NCBI RefSeq assembly: GCF_945277285.1
Contig: NZ_CALYPR010000002.1
Location: forward strand, 319,214 to 383,213
Direction of reading: 5' to 3'
DNA: 64,000 nt
Source of the DNA: an uncultured Bartonella sp.
GTDB taxonomy: Bacteria; Pseudomonadota; Alphaproteobacteria; Rhizobiales; Rhizobiaceae
A program made the position numbers and the translations under genes. Shown one piece after another: positions 44,354 through 54,570 of the stretch; the stretch's first letter is position 1; each line of letters begins with the position of its first letter. The notes under the pieces are model-generated. The model saw nothing but the letters and a program-made list of their open reading frames with translations. It made no database searches and was not told where the DNA came from.

Positions 44354-46686
44354 ATGACTTCAACACACATGAAAACTGCGATACTCGGTTTTCCTCGCAT
44401 CGGGGAAAAGCGTGAACTGAAATTTGCACTGGAAGATTTCTGGAACGGAAAAATTTCTGAACAGGAATTGTTACGGATAGCTTCTGCAATAAAAAAACGA
44501 CATTGGCAATTACAAAAAGATCTAAAAATAGATGTTATCCCGTCTAATGATTTTTCACTGTATGACCATGTTTCTGGATACAGCCTTTATGTTGGGGGCT
44601 ATCTCCGAGCAATATGTTAAAGAATGCGGCGGGATAAATCTTGAAACTTATTTTTCACTGGCGCGTGGTCGCAATTCGCATGAACCAGAAAGCGGCGACA
44701 AGCATGGCCAGGCACTCAAACCTTTGGAAATGACCAAATGGTTTGATACAAATTATCATTATATTGTTCCCGAAGTTGCCAAACACCAGCAATTCAAATT
44801 GTGGCCGAACAAAGTAATCGAGGATTTTATCAAAGCCAAGGCTATGGGAATTCTGACCCGCCCAGTCATATTGGGGCCGCTTACTTTTCTGTAATTGTCG
44901 AAATGTCAGGGGGAAGAATTTGAACTTCTGTCTTTATTGCAAAAACTAATTCCACTTTATCAGGATCTGTTCAAACAATTGCACGCGCTTGGCTGCGAAT
45001 GGGTGCAAATTGACGAACCCATTCTGGTAACCGACCTTGATGCGAATGCTAAAGGTGCTTTCAACTTTTTTTATAAAAATTTTTCGGATAGTTGCGTTTA
45101 TCCAAAAATAATGCTGGCCACCTATTTTGGTAACATTGGCGACAATCTTTCCACTGTTCTTTCGTTACCGGTCGATGGCATCCATATTGATTTGACTCGG
45201 GGAAAAGATGCGCGTGAAGCACTCCTTTGCCAAATGAAACAAAAACAAGTTCTGTCGCTCGGCATCATTGACGGGCGCAATATCTGGCGAAGAGATCTTT
45301 CCCGATTGGTAGAGCTCATAAAACCGGTTTTGGAAAAAATTGGTGCTGGCCGGATAGAGATTGCACCTTCCTGTTCGTTGCTTCACGTGCCAATTGATCT
45401 TGGAAAAGAAAGCGAAATTGATAATGAAATCAAGCCTTGGCTCGCATTTGCTGTGCAAAAACTTGAAGAACTTAATGTTTTGAATCAAGTTTTTTTCTGG
45501 TGAACATCGGGAAAACAATCAAAAGCTTGCAGAAAATAGCCAAATATTGAACTCACGCAAGAATTCAAAAAGAATCGTCAATCCAAAGGTTCAAAGTGAA
45601 GTGGCTTTGCTGGCATGTGAAGCTCTCCACCGCCATTCGCCATTTCATATAAGATATGGACGGCAAAAAGCAAAACTTCAATTGCCGCCTTTTCCAACAA
45701 CAACAATCGGTTCTTTTCCTCAATCGGCTGATGTCAGAAAAGCCCGCGCTGATTATCTTCATCACAATATGGATGAAAAATCTTATGACGACTTCATCAC
45801 AGAGAAAATCAGACAGGCTATTTTATGGCAGGAAAAAGTGGGGCTGGATGTTTTTGTTCATGGCGAATTCGAGCGCAATGATATGGTACAATATTTTTCC
45901 GAACAACTTGATGGCGTTGCCTTTACCATTCATGGTTGGGTGAAAAGTTATGGTTCCCGTTGTGTCAGGCCACCAATCATCTATGGTGATGTTTCAAGAC
46001 CTGCCTAGATGACTGTCAAATGGTGGCAGATTGCGCAATCTTTTACCGGTAAAATAGTAAAAGCCATGCTGACAGGGCCGGTGACAATTCTTAACTGGTC
46101 TTTTGTGCGCGATGACCAGCCACGATCTGCAACATGTGAACAAATAGCTTTGGCAATCAGAGCCGAGGTTAATGATCTTGAACAGGCCGGAGCAAAAATT
46201 ATCCAAATAGACGAGGCGGCATTGCGTGAAGGTTTGCCGTTACGAAAGCAGGAAAGGGCCGATTATCTCAATTGGGCTGTCCGGTGTTTTCAGATATGCG
46301 AAAGCGGCGTGAAAGATGAAACACAAATTCACACCCATATGTGTTATTCTGAATTCAATGATATTATCGAAGCCATTGCCGCTATGGATGCGGATGTAAT
46401 TTCTATAGAAGCGTCTCGCTCGCATATGGAAATTCTCGACATATTCAAAACGTTCAAATATCCTAACCAGATAGGCCCGGGAGTTTATGATATCCATTCG
46501 CCGCGCGTGCCCGAAACTTCCGAAATCCTGGAATTATTGGGAAAAGCTCTGGAGCATCTGGACGCCAAGCAACTTTGGGTTAATCCGGACTGTGGCTTGA
46601 AGACAGGACGTTGGAACGAAGTCAAACCGGCTATTGCCAATATGGTTGAAGCTGCACGGATACTTCGCAAAAATATAATGGTCTAA
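44354..46686 (+). pseudogene. metE: Cobalamin-independent methionine synthase MetE, decayed (two frameshifts, two in-frame stops)
   Basis: Five collinear ORF fragments (44354-44620, 44532-44894, 44895-45503, 45547-46008, 46009-46686) together match MetE from TAILGFPRIGEKRELK to [28 protein letters not shown]. Confidence 0.93.
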
Positions 46687-46694
46687 CAAAAAAA

Positions 46695-46723
46695 GGGGTG
46701 AAGGTAGTTATTATCTTCACCCC
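46695..46723. terminator. Hairpin downstream of metE remnant
   Basis: GGGGTGAAGGTAGTTATTATCTTCACCCC; the T-run lies on the minus-strand side, so orientation is uncertain. Confidence 0.5.
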
Positions 46724-47118
46724 TTATGTATTAACAAAATTGGACTTCAAAAAAGACAGGATTTCACGCAACTCATATTTTGAAAGAAATCCTGGTAATT
46801 ATTAATGGTGTTTTTAAAAAAACTTCTTTTCTCTTTCAAGAGAGGCATGTGTTTTTAATAGTTAATGACTCAACCGAAATAGATGGTCGAAAAACCCTTT
46901 TTCAGTTTGAATAGAACACCGTGATAAAAATATCATAGAATAGAAAAATGTTAACTAAACTTGTTTTCCTTTTTTGATTATCACGTCTGTTTTGTAACGA
47001 CGCACTTGTTTTTTAGCAAATTTTGTGTTTTCGCTTTAAACTAAAGAAGAGTTTATGTTAGTGGCAAGGCCACAGTAGAAATCTTTTGAATTATTTTGGC
47101 GTGGGGATTTTTCGCAAA

Positions 47119-50100
47119 ATGAAAAAATATTTGAAAACCAATGTATCGACATTTGCATTGGCGTTGGCTCTTGGTACATTAACTGCCTCGGCTGTTTTGG
47201 CCGAGGAAATCACCTATACCGGTATGCAAGCAGATTATGATCAGTTTCATAGTTCAACTGGCAACACTACATATGTCGTTTCTAAGACTTCGGTTGATAA
47301 TAACACCGTTACGATTTCCGATCCTAATAATTTAGGAGCCAATTATAATGCGCCGACGACTGTTGCTGGAAGTTCTGCAAATGTGACAGTTGATGGGACA
47401 ACGATTTCAGGCAACACCGTTAATGTTCAGGACACATCAGTCATAAATGGTGATGTCTATGGTGCAATTATCGGGCAAGGCAATGGCATTGTTGACAAAA
47501 ATAAGGTCAATATTACAGGTGGAACCATATCAGGGCTTGTGGTAGGGGGCGTTTCTAATGAAGGGAGCGCTACCAACAATAGCGTTACTGTTTCAGGCGG
47601 TACTGTCTCGAAAGATATTTATGGTGGTACTGGAAAAACGGGCGCTTCTTCAAATGGAGTAATTTTGCAAGGCGGGACGATTGCTGGCCGAGTGATTGGT
47701 GGTAATTCGACGTCCGGGGAAATCGATAACAATTCAGTTACGTTGGAAAGTGGTACCTATGCCCACGATATTTACGGTGGTGCAAGCAATAATGGGGCAG
47801 TTCATCATAACACCGTGACTTTAAAGGCAGGAAGTGCAGGAGCAACCGTTATAGGCGGGTATTCTTCTGAAAATGGCAATGCTACGGTTTCCAACAATGA
47901 AGTAATTTCAAACGGCACGACAACAACAAAAGACATTGCCGGAGGTTATGTGGATGGAACAGGCGAAGCTACTGGAAACACAGTTACGATTTCAGGCCAA
48001 AGTGTGGTGAGCGGATTTGCTTACGGAGCTTATGTCAATCAAAATGGAGGAAAAGCTTCCGGCAATCAGGCAACAATTAAAGGTAACGCCAAGGTTGATG
48101 CGATAGGTGGGGCAGTAACGTCGGGTGGCATTGCCGAAGAAAACCATCTGGTTATTGAATCGGGCGAAGTTCGAATTGCAACGGGCGGTTTTTCAGAAAA
48201 GAATAGTGCTTTGAAAAACACCGTTGTCATGTCTGGCGGCACAGTCACGACACAGGTTTTTGGCGGGCGTTCAAAAAGTAATGTTGCAGATAATCCGGAC
48301 CATATTTCAGTTTCGGAAAACCAGGTCACAATTTCGGGCGGCGGCGTTACACAAGATGTCGTAGGTGGTGTGGCGGAATATACTGCCGATGCAACAGGCA
48401 ACACCGTTACTATTAGCGGAGAATCGACAAATATTGGCGGACATGTCCGCGGTGGCATGAGTAATTCTGGCAATGTTTCAGGCAATATCGTCAATATTCA
48501 AAATGGTACTGTTGGCGGGCAGATTAGTGGGGGAAATTCAGATGGCGGCGCTGCTTCGGACAACGAGGTTAATATAACTGGTGGTTCTGTGACGGGCAGT
48601 ATTTATGGGGGGTACAGTGCACAAATAGCCAACCACAACAAGGTTGTGATTACCGGAGGGACAATGGGTGGTCAGGTCTTGGGGGGTAGGTCAGACGTGG
48701 CATCTGCAACAAATAACATTGTTGAAATTAAAAATGCCACTGTGGCCAAAGATGTTGTTGCGGGCTTTGCTAACAATGCGAATAATAGCAATGTGAATAA
48801 TGCTCAAAGTAACAGTTTAACGATATCGGATAATGCTGATATTACGGGAACTGTTATTTCGGGCTCTACAAAAGGTGGAGAGGCATCAAACAATACTCTT
48901 ACCGTTAATTCAGCTGTAATTAACAATTATGTGGCTGCCGGTTTCAGTGAAAATGGAGCAGCAAAGGCCAATAAACTTGTTATTGGAGGTAGAGCCCATA
49001 TTACATTAGACGCAATAGGTGGACAAACGTTGAGTGGTGATGCAACCGACAACAGTGTTTCCATTGAGAACGCAACAATTGACGGCAATGTTTATGGCGG
49101 CGTTACTTCAAATGGTAGTGCCACAAATAATTTGATCACTTTGACAGGTGGTAATGTAAAAATTTCCGGAACCATTTATGGTGGTTTTATTGATAATTCG
49201 ACAAGAGCATCAGGAGATGTTGTCACCGGAAACACTTTGAAATTTGTCCATTTCCGTGGTGATATTGCAGGCATTGAAAATGTCCAGAATTACAATTGGG
49301 TTCTTCCGAAAGACGTGGTGAATGGTGAGACACTTGTTCATATTACAGGAACAAATGCTGTCGATCTTGCGAATACAAGCCATGTGGTTGCTCTTGAAAA
49401 TGACGGCAACCGCTTGAATGTTGGTGATAAAGTTACCCTTATCGACAAGACGGTGAACGGGGAAGCTATCGCCAATATGAGGGTAACGCAGGGCAATTTC
49501 CTTATCTACGATATGAAGGCAGAACAAAAAGAAAATGGTTATGTCCTGACTGCCCAGAATAGGACGGGAGACGATAATAACAGCGGTACGACGACAGGTG
49601 GTGGCACAAGCGGCGGTGATACGACCAGTGGCAGCACTAGTGGTGGCGGCAATAATAACGGTACGACGACAGGTGGTGGCACCAATGGTGGTGACACGAC
49701 TGGTGGCAGCAATAACAGCGGTACGACGACCGGTGGCGGCACCAATGGTGGTGACACGACTGGTGGTAGCAATAACAGTGGTACGACGCCTGGTGGTAGC
49801 ACAAGCGGCAGTGACACGAACGGTGGCAGCGCTGGTTCGAATGAATTTGCAGGTCGTCTTAACCCGCAAACCAAAGCCTTTTCTGAAGGGCGTGCAGCTG
49901 CTCTCGGATTTTTAAATCAAGGTTCAGACCTTATTGCCAATTCGGGTATCCGTGCAGCTAGAAGTTCGGTTGCAGAAGGCGGCAAGAATCCATGGCAGAT
50001 GAATTTGATGCCGTTCTTTGTCATTGATGGCAGTTCCAACCGTTATAAAACCGGTAGTCATGCCGATGTTGACGGTTTCAACATGGCTGTTGGTCTGGCA

Positions 50101-50865
50101 ACCGGCTTTGATCTGGCCGACAAACACCCTGTTACTTTAGGTGCATTCTTCGAATATGGCCGTGGTACCTACGACACCTACAACAGCTTTGCTACTTATG
50201 CGTCTGTTCACGGTGATGGTGACACCCATTATACAGGCGGTGGCATATTGGGACGGATAGATTTTGCCGGTACCGGTCTGGGCTTGGTGAACAAGCTTGA
50301 AGACAGGCAGGCTGATGGCCTCTATGCTGAAGCATCGTTTCGTGCCGGACATATTGATAGCGATTTCGACACGGATGATCTGTTAGGCAGCTATGGTGAA
50401 GATAGCAAGTATGATAGCGGTGCCGACTATTACGGTCTGCACGGTGGCATTGGCTATGTCATGAACTTCGACGAACGCAATTCGGTTGATGTTTATGGCC
50501 GTTATCTCTGGACGAAGATTGATAGTGAAACGGTTGATGTTGGTCGTGACCGGCTGCATTTTGATGAAGCCGAAAGCTCGCGCCTGCGCATTGGCACCCG
50601 TTACACAATGATCTATAATGACCAGTTGAAGCCTTATGTCGGCGTTGCTTACGAGCATGAATTCGACGGTGAAGTTGCAGCCCATGCTTATGGTCTCAAA
50701 CTTGATAAACCTTCGCTTGATGGGGATACCGGCGTATTCGAGGCGGGTGTATCAATGAAACCGCTAAGCACGGTAAAAGCCTTAAGTGTTGATGTTAATG
50801 GCCAAGGCTTTATTGGCAGACGCGAAGGTGGCGGCGGCGGTATTAAGATTAAATACCAGTTCTAA
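47119..50865 (+). CDS. Autotransporter (type V secretion) adhesin-like protein with repetitive beta-helix passenger
   Basis: Signal peptide MKKYLKTNVSTFALALALGTLTASAVLA, ~20 degenerate N.VTISGGTV...IYGG repeats, Gly/Thr linker, C-terminal ~300-aa beta-barrel ending in YQF. Confidence 0.92.
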   Translation: MKKYLKTNVSTFALALALGTLTASAVLAEEITYTGMQADYDQFHSSTGNTTYVVSKTSVDNNTVTISDPNNLGANYNAPTTVAGSSANVTVDGTTISGNTVNVQDTSVINGDVYGAIIGQGNGIVDKNKVNITGGTISGLVVGGVSNEGSATNNSVTVSGGTVSKDIYGGTGKTGASSNGVILQGGTIAGRVIGGNSTSGEIDNNSVTLESGTYAHDIYGGASNNGAVHHNTVTLKAGSAGATVIGGYSSENGNATVSNNEVISNGTTTTKDIAGGYVDGTGEATGNTVTISGQSVVSGFAYGAYVNQNGGKASGNQATIKGNAKVDAIGGAVTSGGIAEENHLVIESGEVRIATGGFSEKNSALKNTVVMSGGTVTTQVFGGRSKSNVADNPDHISVSENQVTISGGGVTQDVVGGVAEYTADATGNTVTISGESTNIGGHVRGGMSNSGNVSGNIVNIQNGTVGGQISGGNSDGGAASDNEVNITGGSVTGSIYGGYSAQIANHNKVVITGGTMGGQVLGGRSDVASATNNIVEIKNATVAKDVVAGFANNANNSNVNNAQSNSLTISDNADITGTVISGSTKGGEASNNTLTVNSAVINNYVAAGFSENGAAKANKLVIGGRAHITLDAIGGQTLSGDATDNSVSIENATIDGNVYGGVTSNGSATNNLITLTGGNVKISGTIYGGFIDNSTRASGDVVTGNTLKFVHFRGDIAGIENVQNYNWVLPKDVVNGETLVHITGTNAVDLANTSHVVALENDGNRLNVGDKVTLIDKTVNGEAIANMRVTQGNFLIYDMKAEQKENGYVLTAQNRTGDDNNSGTTTGGGTSGGDTTSGSTSGGGNNNGTTTGGGTNGGDTTGGSNNSGTTTGGGTNGGDTTGGSNNSGTTPGGSTSGSDTNGGSAGSNEFAGRLNPQTKAFSEGRAAALGFLNQGSDLIANSGIRAARSSVAEGGKNPWQMNLMPFFVIDGSSNRYKTGSHADVDGFNMAVGLATGFDLADKHPVTLGAFFEYGRGTYDTYNSFATYASVHGDGDTHYTGGGILGRIDFAGTGLGLVNKLEDRQADGLYAEASFRAGHIDSDFDTDDLLGSYGEDSKYDSGADYYGLHGGIGYVMNFDERNSVDVYGRYLWTKIDSETVDVGRDRLHFDEAESSRLRIGTRYTMIYNDQLKPYVGVAYEHEFDGEVAAHAYGLKLDKPSLDGDTGVFEAGVSMKPLSTVKALSVDVNGQGFIGRREGGGGGIKIKYQF
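47400..49250 (+). repeat. Degenerate ~30-40-aa passenger repeats (pattern: G..(S/T)NN.V.I.GG.V...(I/V).GG.S..G)
   Basis: Recurrent GGTVSKDIYGG, GGTIAGRVIGG, ESGTYAHDIYGG, GGSVTGSIYGG, GGTMGGQVLGG, ATIDGNVYGG in the 47119-50865 translation. Confidence 0.85.
49585..49839 (+). repeat. Tandem repeat, ~60-bp unit (GTTTGGGTNGGDTTGGSNNS), four copies (75+60+60+60 bp), in frame
   Basis: GGTACGACGACAGGTGGTGGCACCAATGGTGGTGACACGACTGGTGGCAGCAATAACAGC repeated at 49660 and 49720, with diverged copies at 49585 and 49780. Confidence 0.93.
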
Positions 50866-51540
50866 CCAACTAATTGAAAAAGATTTAATTATCTGGCCCG
50901 TTGCTTTTCTAGCAAACGGGCCAGAATCATATTGATGACCGGATAATACAGTGGTGGCAATGTCAATTTTGGCGCAGGAAGGCCAAATGATAGGCTAACA
51001 ATGATATTAACTGTAGAAACAGGAAAATCTGCTACGAAGACCGCCAAATGTCGTGAGGGCAGAAATGATATTTTGTCGTTAGGAGCTAGTGAGAAATCTC
51101 ATATTTTCAGAGCTTAATCAACAATGTGACAGCATGCCAATCTTTTTGGATTTGATATGCCGCAATTAGCCTTACTAAATGACAAAACGGGAACAATTGC
51201 AACAAAAGAAAAGGTGTAGCGGCGCTTAAAGGTATTTTCCTTTTTTTAAATTCAAGCAATGGACATTATATTTTTTGCCATTGATTTGAAAATTATACAG
51301 TATCTATAACGCGCTTGACCAAAAATTGTGTAAAACGAGCTTGGCGCATGAAACTGCAAAAATCGGGCGGGTATTCGATTTTTTCAGTCAGAAAAAAATA
51401 AGATTTTAGTTTTTTGATATGCGTTTTCGCCAAATAGGTCGGATATTTTGTGTTAAAATATTGATGTTGTCTTCAAGCACCCTTAAAATTCATACTGTGT
51501 TCCAAATCGAAATTAATGTTCAAATCGCGAGTTACCCAAA

Positions 51541-52221
51541 ATGTTTCAACTTCATATTGCCAATAAGAACTATTCATCATGGTCACTGCGCGCATGGGTG
51601 TTGATGAAAACGTTGGAAATAGAGTTTGAAGAAATCCGCCATTATTTTGAACAAGACAATTACGGGCAGTTCAAAGTATTTTCGCCATCAGCCACCGTTC
51701 CGGTTCTCGTCGATGGGAATATTATTGTCTGGGATAGTCTGGCGATTGCTGAATTTTTGTATGAAAGTTATAAATTTGTTTGGCCAACCAATTATGTGGC
51801 TCGCGCATGGGCTCGTTCGGCAACTGCTGAAATGCATTCTTCTTTTCATGCCTTGCGTACGCAATGCCCGATGTCGGTAGGTGTCTTTGCCAAACTTAAG
51901 CAATTAACTCCGGAACTTGCAAAAGACCTTCGCCGGTTGGATGAGCTCTTCCTTTCCGGACTTGATCAATTTGGCGGACCGTTTCTTGCTGGAAAAAAAT
52001 ATACGGCAGTTGATGCGTTTTTTTGCCCCGTAGCTTTTCGTGTAAAAAACTATGGGCTTTCTTTAAGCGAAAGATCAATAAATTATATTGAAACTTTGCT
52101 GGCACTTCCTTCCATGCAGATTTGGAAGAGGGAAGCGTTGGCCGAATGTGAACGCGACCCCATGGAAGAAGCACAACTTGCTCAATATGCCAATGTCATT
52201 TCGGATATACGACAGAAATAA
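51541..52221 (+). CDS. Glutathione S-transferase family protein
   Basis: FQLHIANKNYSSWSLRAWVLMKTLEIEFEEI...SATVPVLVDGNIIVWDSLAIAEFLYE. Confidence 0.9.
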   Translation: MFQLHIANKNYSSWSLRAWVLMKTLEIEFEEIRHYFEQDNYGQFKVFSPSATVPVLVDGNIIVWDSLAIAEFLYESYKFVWPTNYVARAWARSATAEMHSSFHALRTQCPMSVGVFAKLKQLTPELAKDLRRLDELFLSGLDQFGGPFLAGKKYTAVDAFFCPVAFRVKNYGLSLSERSINYIETLLALPSMQIWKREALAECERDPMEEAQLAQYANVISDIRQK

Positions 52222-52567
52222 TGTTTAACCGGCGAGATAAACTGCTCTGGTGATGGTAGACCTTACACTGGACAGGAAATCCGAAGATCGTTGTAGAAAC
52301 GGGCGGAGAAATCTCATCTTTTGCTCGTGCTAATCGATCTCTGTTATTGGGCACGGCATTTTAACTATGCTGGTGAAACTTGGCTTTAAAATACCCCCCG
52401 GTAAGCGACGATAAATCATAAGGGAAAAAGCAGGAAAAGTATTTGCCGCTGGCGATCATAAGTACCGCTTGTCGCTATGACGATTAAAAAACTTTCTGAA
52501 ACCCCATTAACATCTTAAAAATTATTATTTTCGGAAAATTTTTTCAGGCAGCTGGTATTTATTAAAA

Positions 52568-52642
52568 TGGCTCCCCGGGCCGGATTCGAACCAGCGACCA
52601 ACCGGTTAACAGCCGGTGGCTCTACCACTGAGCTACCGGGGA
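52568..52642 (-). tRNA. tRNA-Asn (GTT)
   Basis: Minus strand TCCCCGGTAGCTCAGTGGTAGAGCCACCGGCTGTTAACCGGTTGGTCGCTGGTTCGAATCCGGCCCGGGGAGCCA; loop CTGTTAA. Confidence 0.97.
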
Positions 52643-53171
52643 ACAGTGCTCATTTGCGTGATGCAGCAGGGCTATAGCAAATGAATTTATGTTTTGCAAA
52701 TAGGGAAATGAGATTTTTTAAAAAAATATCTCAATTCCCTTGGATAATCTCTGTTTTTACTGCTGTAAAACCCAAACCATATGTTTGGCAAAGGCGCGGG
52801 CGGCCCAGTGGATTTGACTTACGAATTTACGCGGAAAAATTTGTATCTTGCTAGCGTGAAATGAAAGGCTGAGAAAAGCTTTTTTGTATATTAACAGATT
52901 GGCAAAGCTGTTGGTTTTGTCAATTTGACAGGGGGGAGACGAAGATAAGTTGAAAAACAAACATTCACTTTTTCAACATTGTTCACGAGATAACTTAATT
53001 TTCAAGGGACTTCGATTCTGGTGATAAAATATTCGCGCGTAATAACCACTTTTAACGGTGACCAATCAACCATTGTCTAAGATTCATTGAAAAATGCGCA
53101 TAATCATATATCTGGTGGCTTGACGGAAGCGTTTGCTTAACTTAATGACCTACGGGGATTTTTTTTCATGA

Positions 53172-53245
53172 GGCCTCGTGGCGGAACGGTTACGCAGAGG
53201 ACTGCAAATCCTTGTAACCCGGTTCGATTCCGGGCGAGGCCTCCA
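53172..53245 (+). tRNA. tRNA-Cys (GCA)
   Basis: GGCCTCGTGGCGGAACGGTTACGCAGAGGACTGCAAATCCTTGTAACCCGGTTCGATTCCGGGCGAGGCCTCCA; loop CTGCAAA. Confidence 0.97.
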
Positions 53246-53753
53246 TTTTTATCAATAAAAGCGATTGTGTTTGATACAGTCGAAGGGATATTTAAATCCT
53301 GAATGAAGCGAACAAATTTAAAATTAAATTTCCCGTTGATTTTCATTATAAATTTTATTCACCGATTGCTGCACTTCTATTTTTCAGAGAAACAATAAGA
53401 ATCATTTGCGGGTTACAATATATAATTGAACAATCATGTTGGACGGCATCCAAAACTATTGTGATGCAGCATTTTATGTTCTTGGAGAAATGAACAAGAA
53501 ACCTGTTCCGGTATTATGTAACACGGTTCATAAATCCTATTTTTGGTGTGATCACAGTTTCTTTTTGTGATATATGTCGGGCAAAATGAGGCCGCGAAGT
53601 TTTTATGGGTGATTGCTCCCATCTTCTTTTTGCACTTTGATGGCTTTGCGAATCTTATGATTGACTGTGGCTATGTTTTTTGCGACATCACACTAGATTA
53701 TATATTTCTGTTACAGTAGTTTCCTGTCACAGGTATAAAAAGGAAGTTCGGTT

Positions 53754-54428
53754 ATGGCAGCAGATTTTGCAATGCTTCGGCGGAGAATGGTAGATGGTCA
53801 GATTCGGACAGTAGATGTTACGAAACTTTCTGTTCTTGCCGCATTTTTAACTGTTCCCCGCGAAAAGTTTGTCCCGGAAAAATTCAAAGAATTAAGTTAT
53901 ACAGATGAAGCAATTCCATTGACAAACCCTAGTGCGGTCAGTTGTGGGCGCTATCTGATGAAACCTGCAGCCTTGGCAAAATTGTTGCAAGTGGCCGACA
54001 TCAAGTCTGAAGATGTTGTGCTCGATATTGGCGCCGGAACAGGCTATAGCGCGGCACTTTTATCCAAATTGGCAAGTTCTGTAATTGCTTTGGAAGAAGA
54101 CGAGAAACTTGCAGTTATCGCCAACGAAAATTTGCAAAAAGGTGGTTATGACAACGTTGTTGTCGTGAAAGGCATGCTTACAAAAGGCTATGCTGAAGAA
54201 GGTCCATTTGACGTAATCCTGCTTGAAGGTGCTGTTGATTTCATTCCGGAATCACTCTTTGCCCAATTGCGGGAAGGTGGCCGTCTGGTGGTTGCTGAAG
54301 GGCACGGGAATGCGGCTGTTGCCCGCGTTTATATGAAAGAGGACGGGGTTGTTTCAGCGCGTCGTGTCTTTAATCTTTCAATCAATCCGCTGGATGGATT
54401 TTTGAAAACGCCAGAATTTGTTTTTTAA
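53754..54428 (+). CDS. pcm: Protein-L-isoaspartate O-methyltransferase
   Basis: MLRRRMVDGQIRTVDVT, VLDIGAGTGYSAALLSKLASSVIALEED. Confidence 0.9.
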   Translation: MAADFAMLRRRMVDGQIRTVDVTKLSVLAAFLTVPREKFVPEKFKELSYTDEAIPLTNPSAVSCGRYLMKPAALAKLLQVADIKSEDVVLDIGAGTGYSAALLSKLASSVIALEEDEKLAVIANENLQKGGYDNVVVVKGMLTKGYAEEGPFDVILLEGAVDFIPESLFAQLREGGRLVVAEGHGNAAVARVYMKEDGVVSARRVFNLSINPLDGFLKTPEFVF

Positions 54429-54570
54429 GACAATTCCATAAAGGGTTGCCGTTGTGCAACGTTCCAATTTTTAATGAATGAACGCATTGCATTTTGGTGA
54501 CGGTCAGGTAAATAGTGTCAGCTTGTCTATGAATGATGGCATGTGTAAAATTTTGATTAGAGGTGTAGCT

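Noticed and set aside
49210-49869. 219-aa antisense ORF rich in RTTVIAATSRVTT repeats
   Set aside because: It mirrors the Gly/Thr tandem repeat of the autotransporter; open frame explained by composition.
51051-52308. Shared GAGAAATCTCAT.TTTT string near 51091 and 52309 flanking the GST gene, considered as terminal repeats of a mobile element
   Set aside because: The match is short and partly self-palindromic, no transposase lies between, and flanking sequence does not align.
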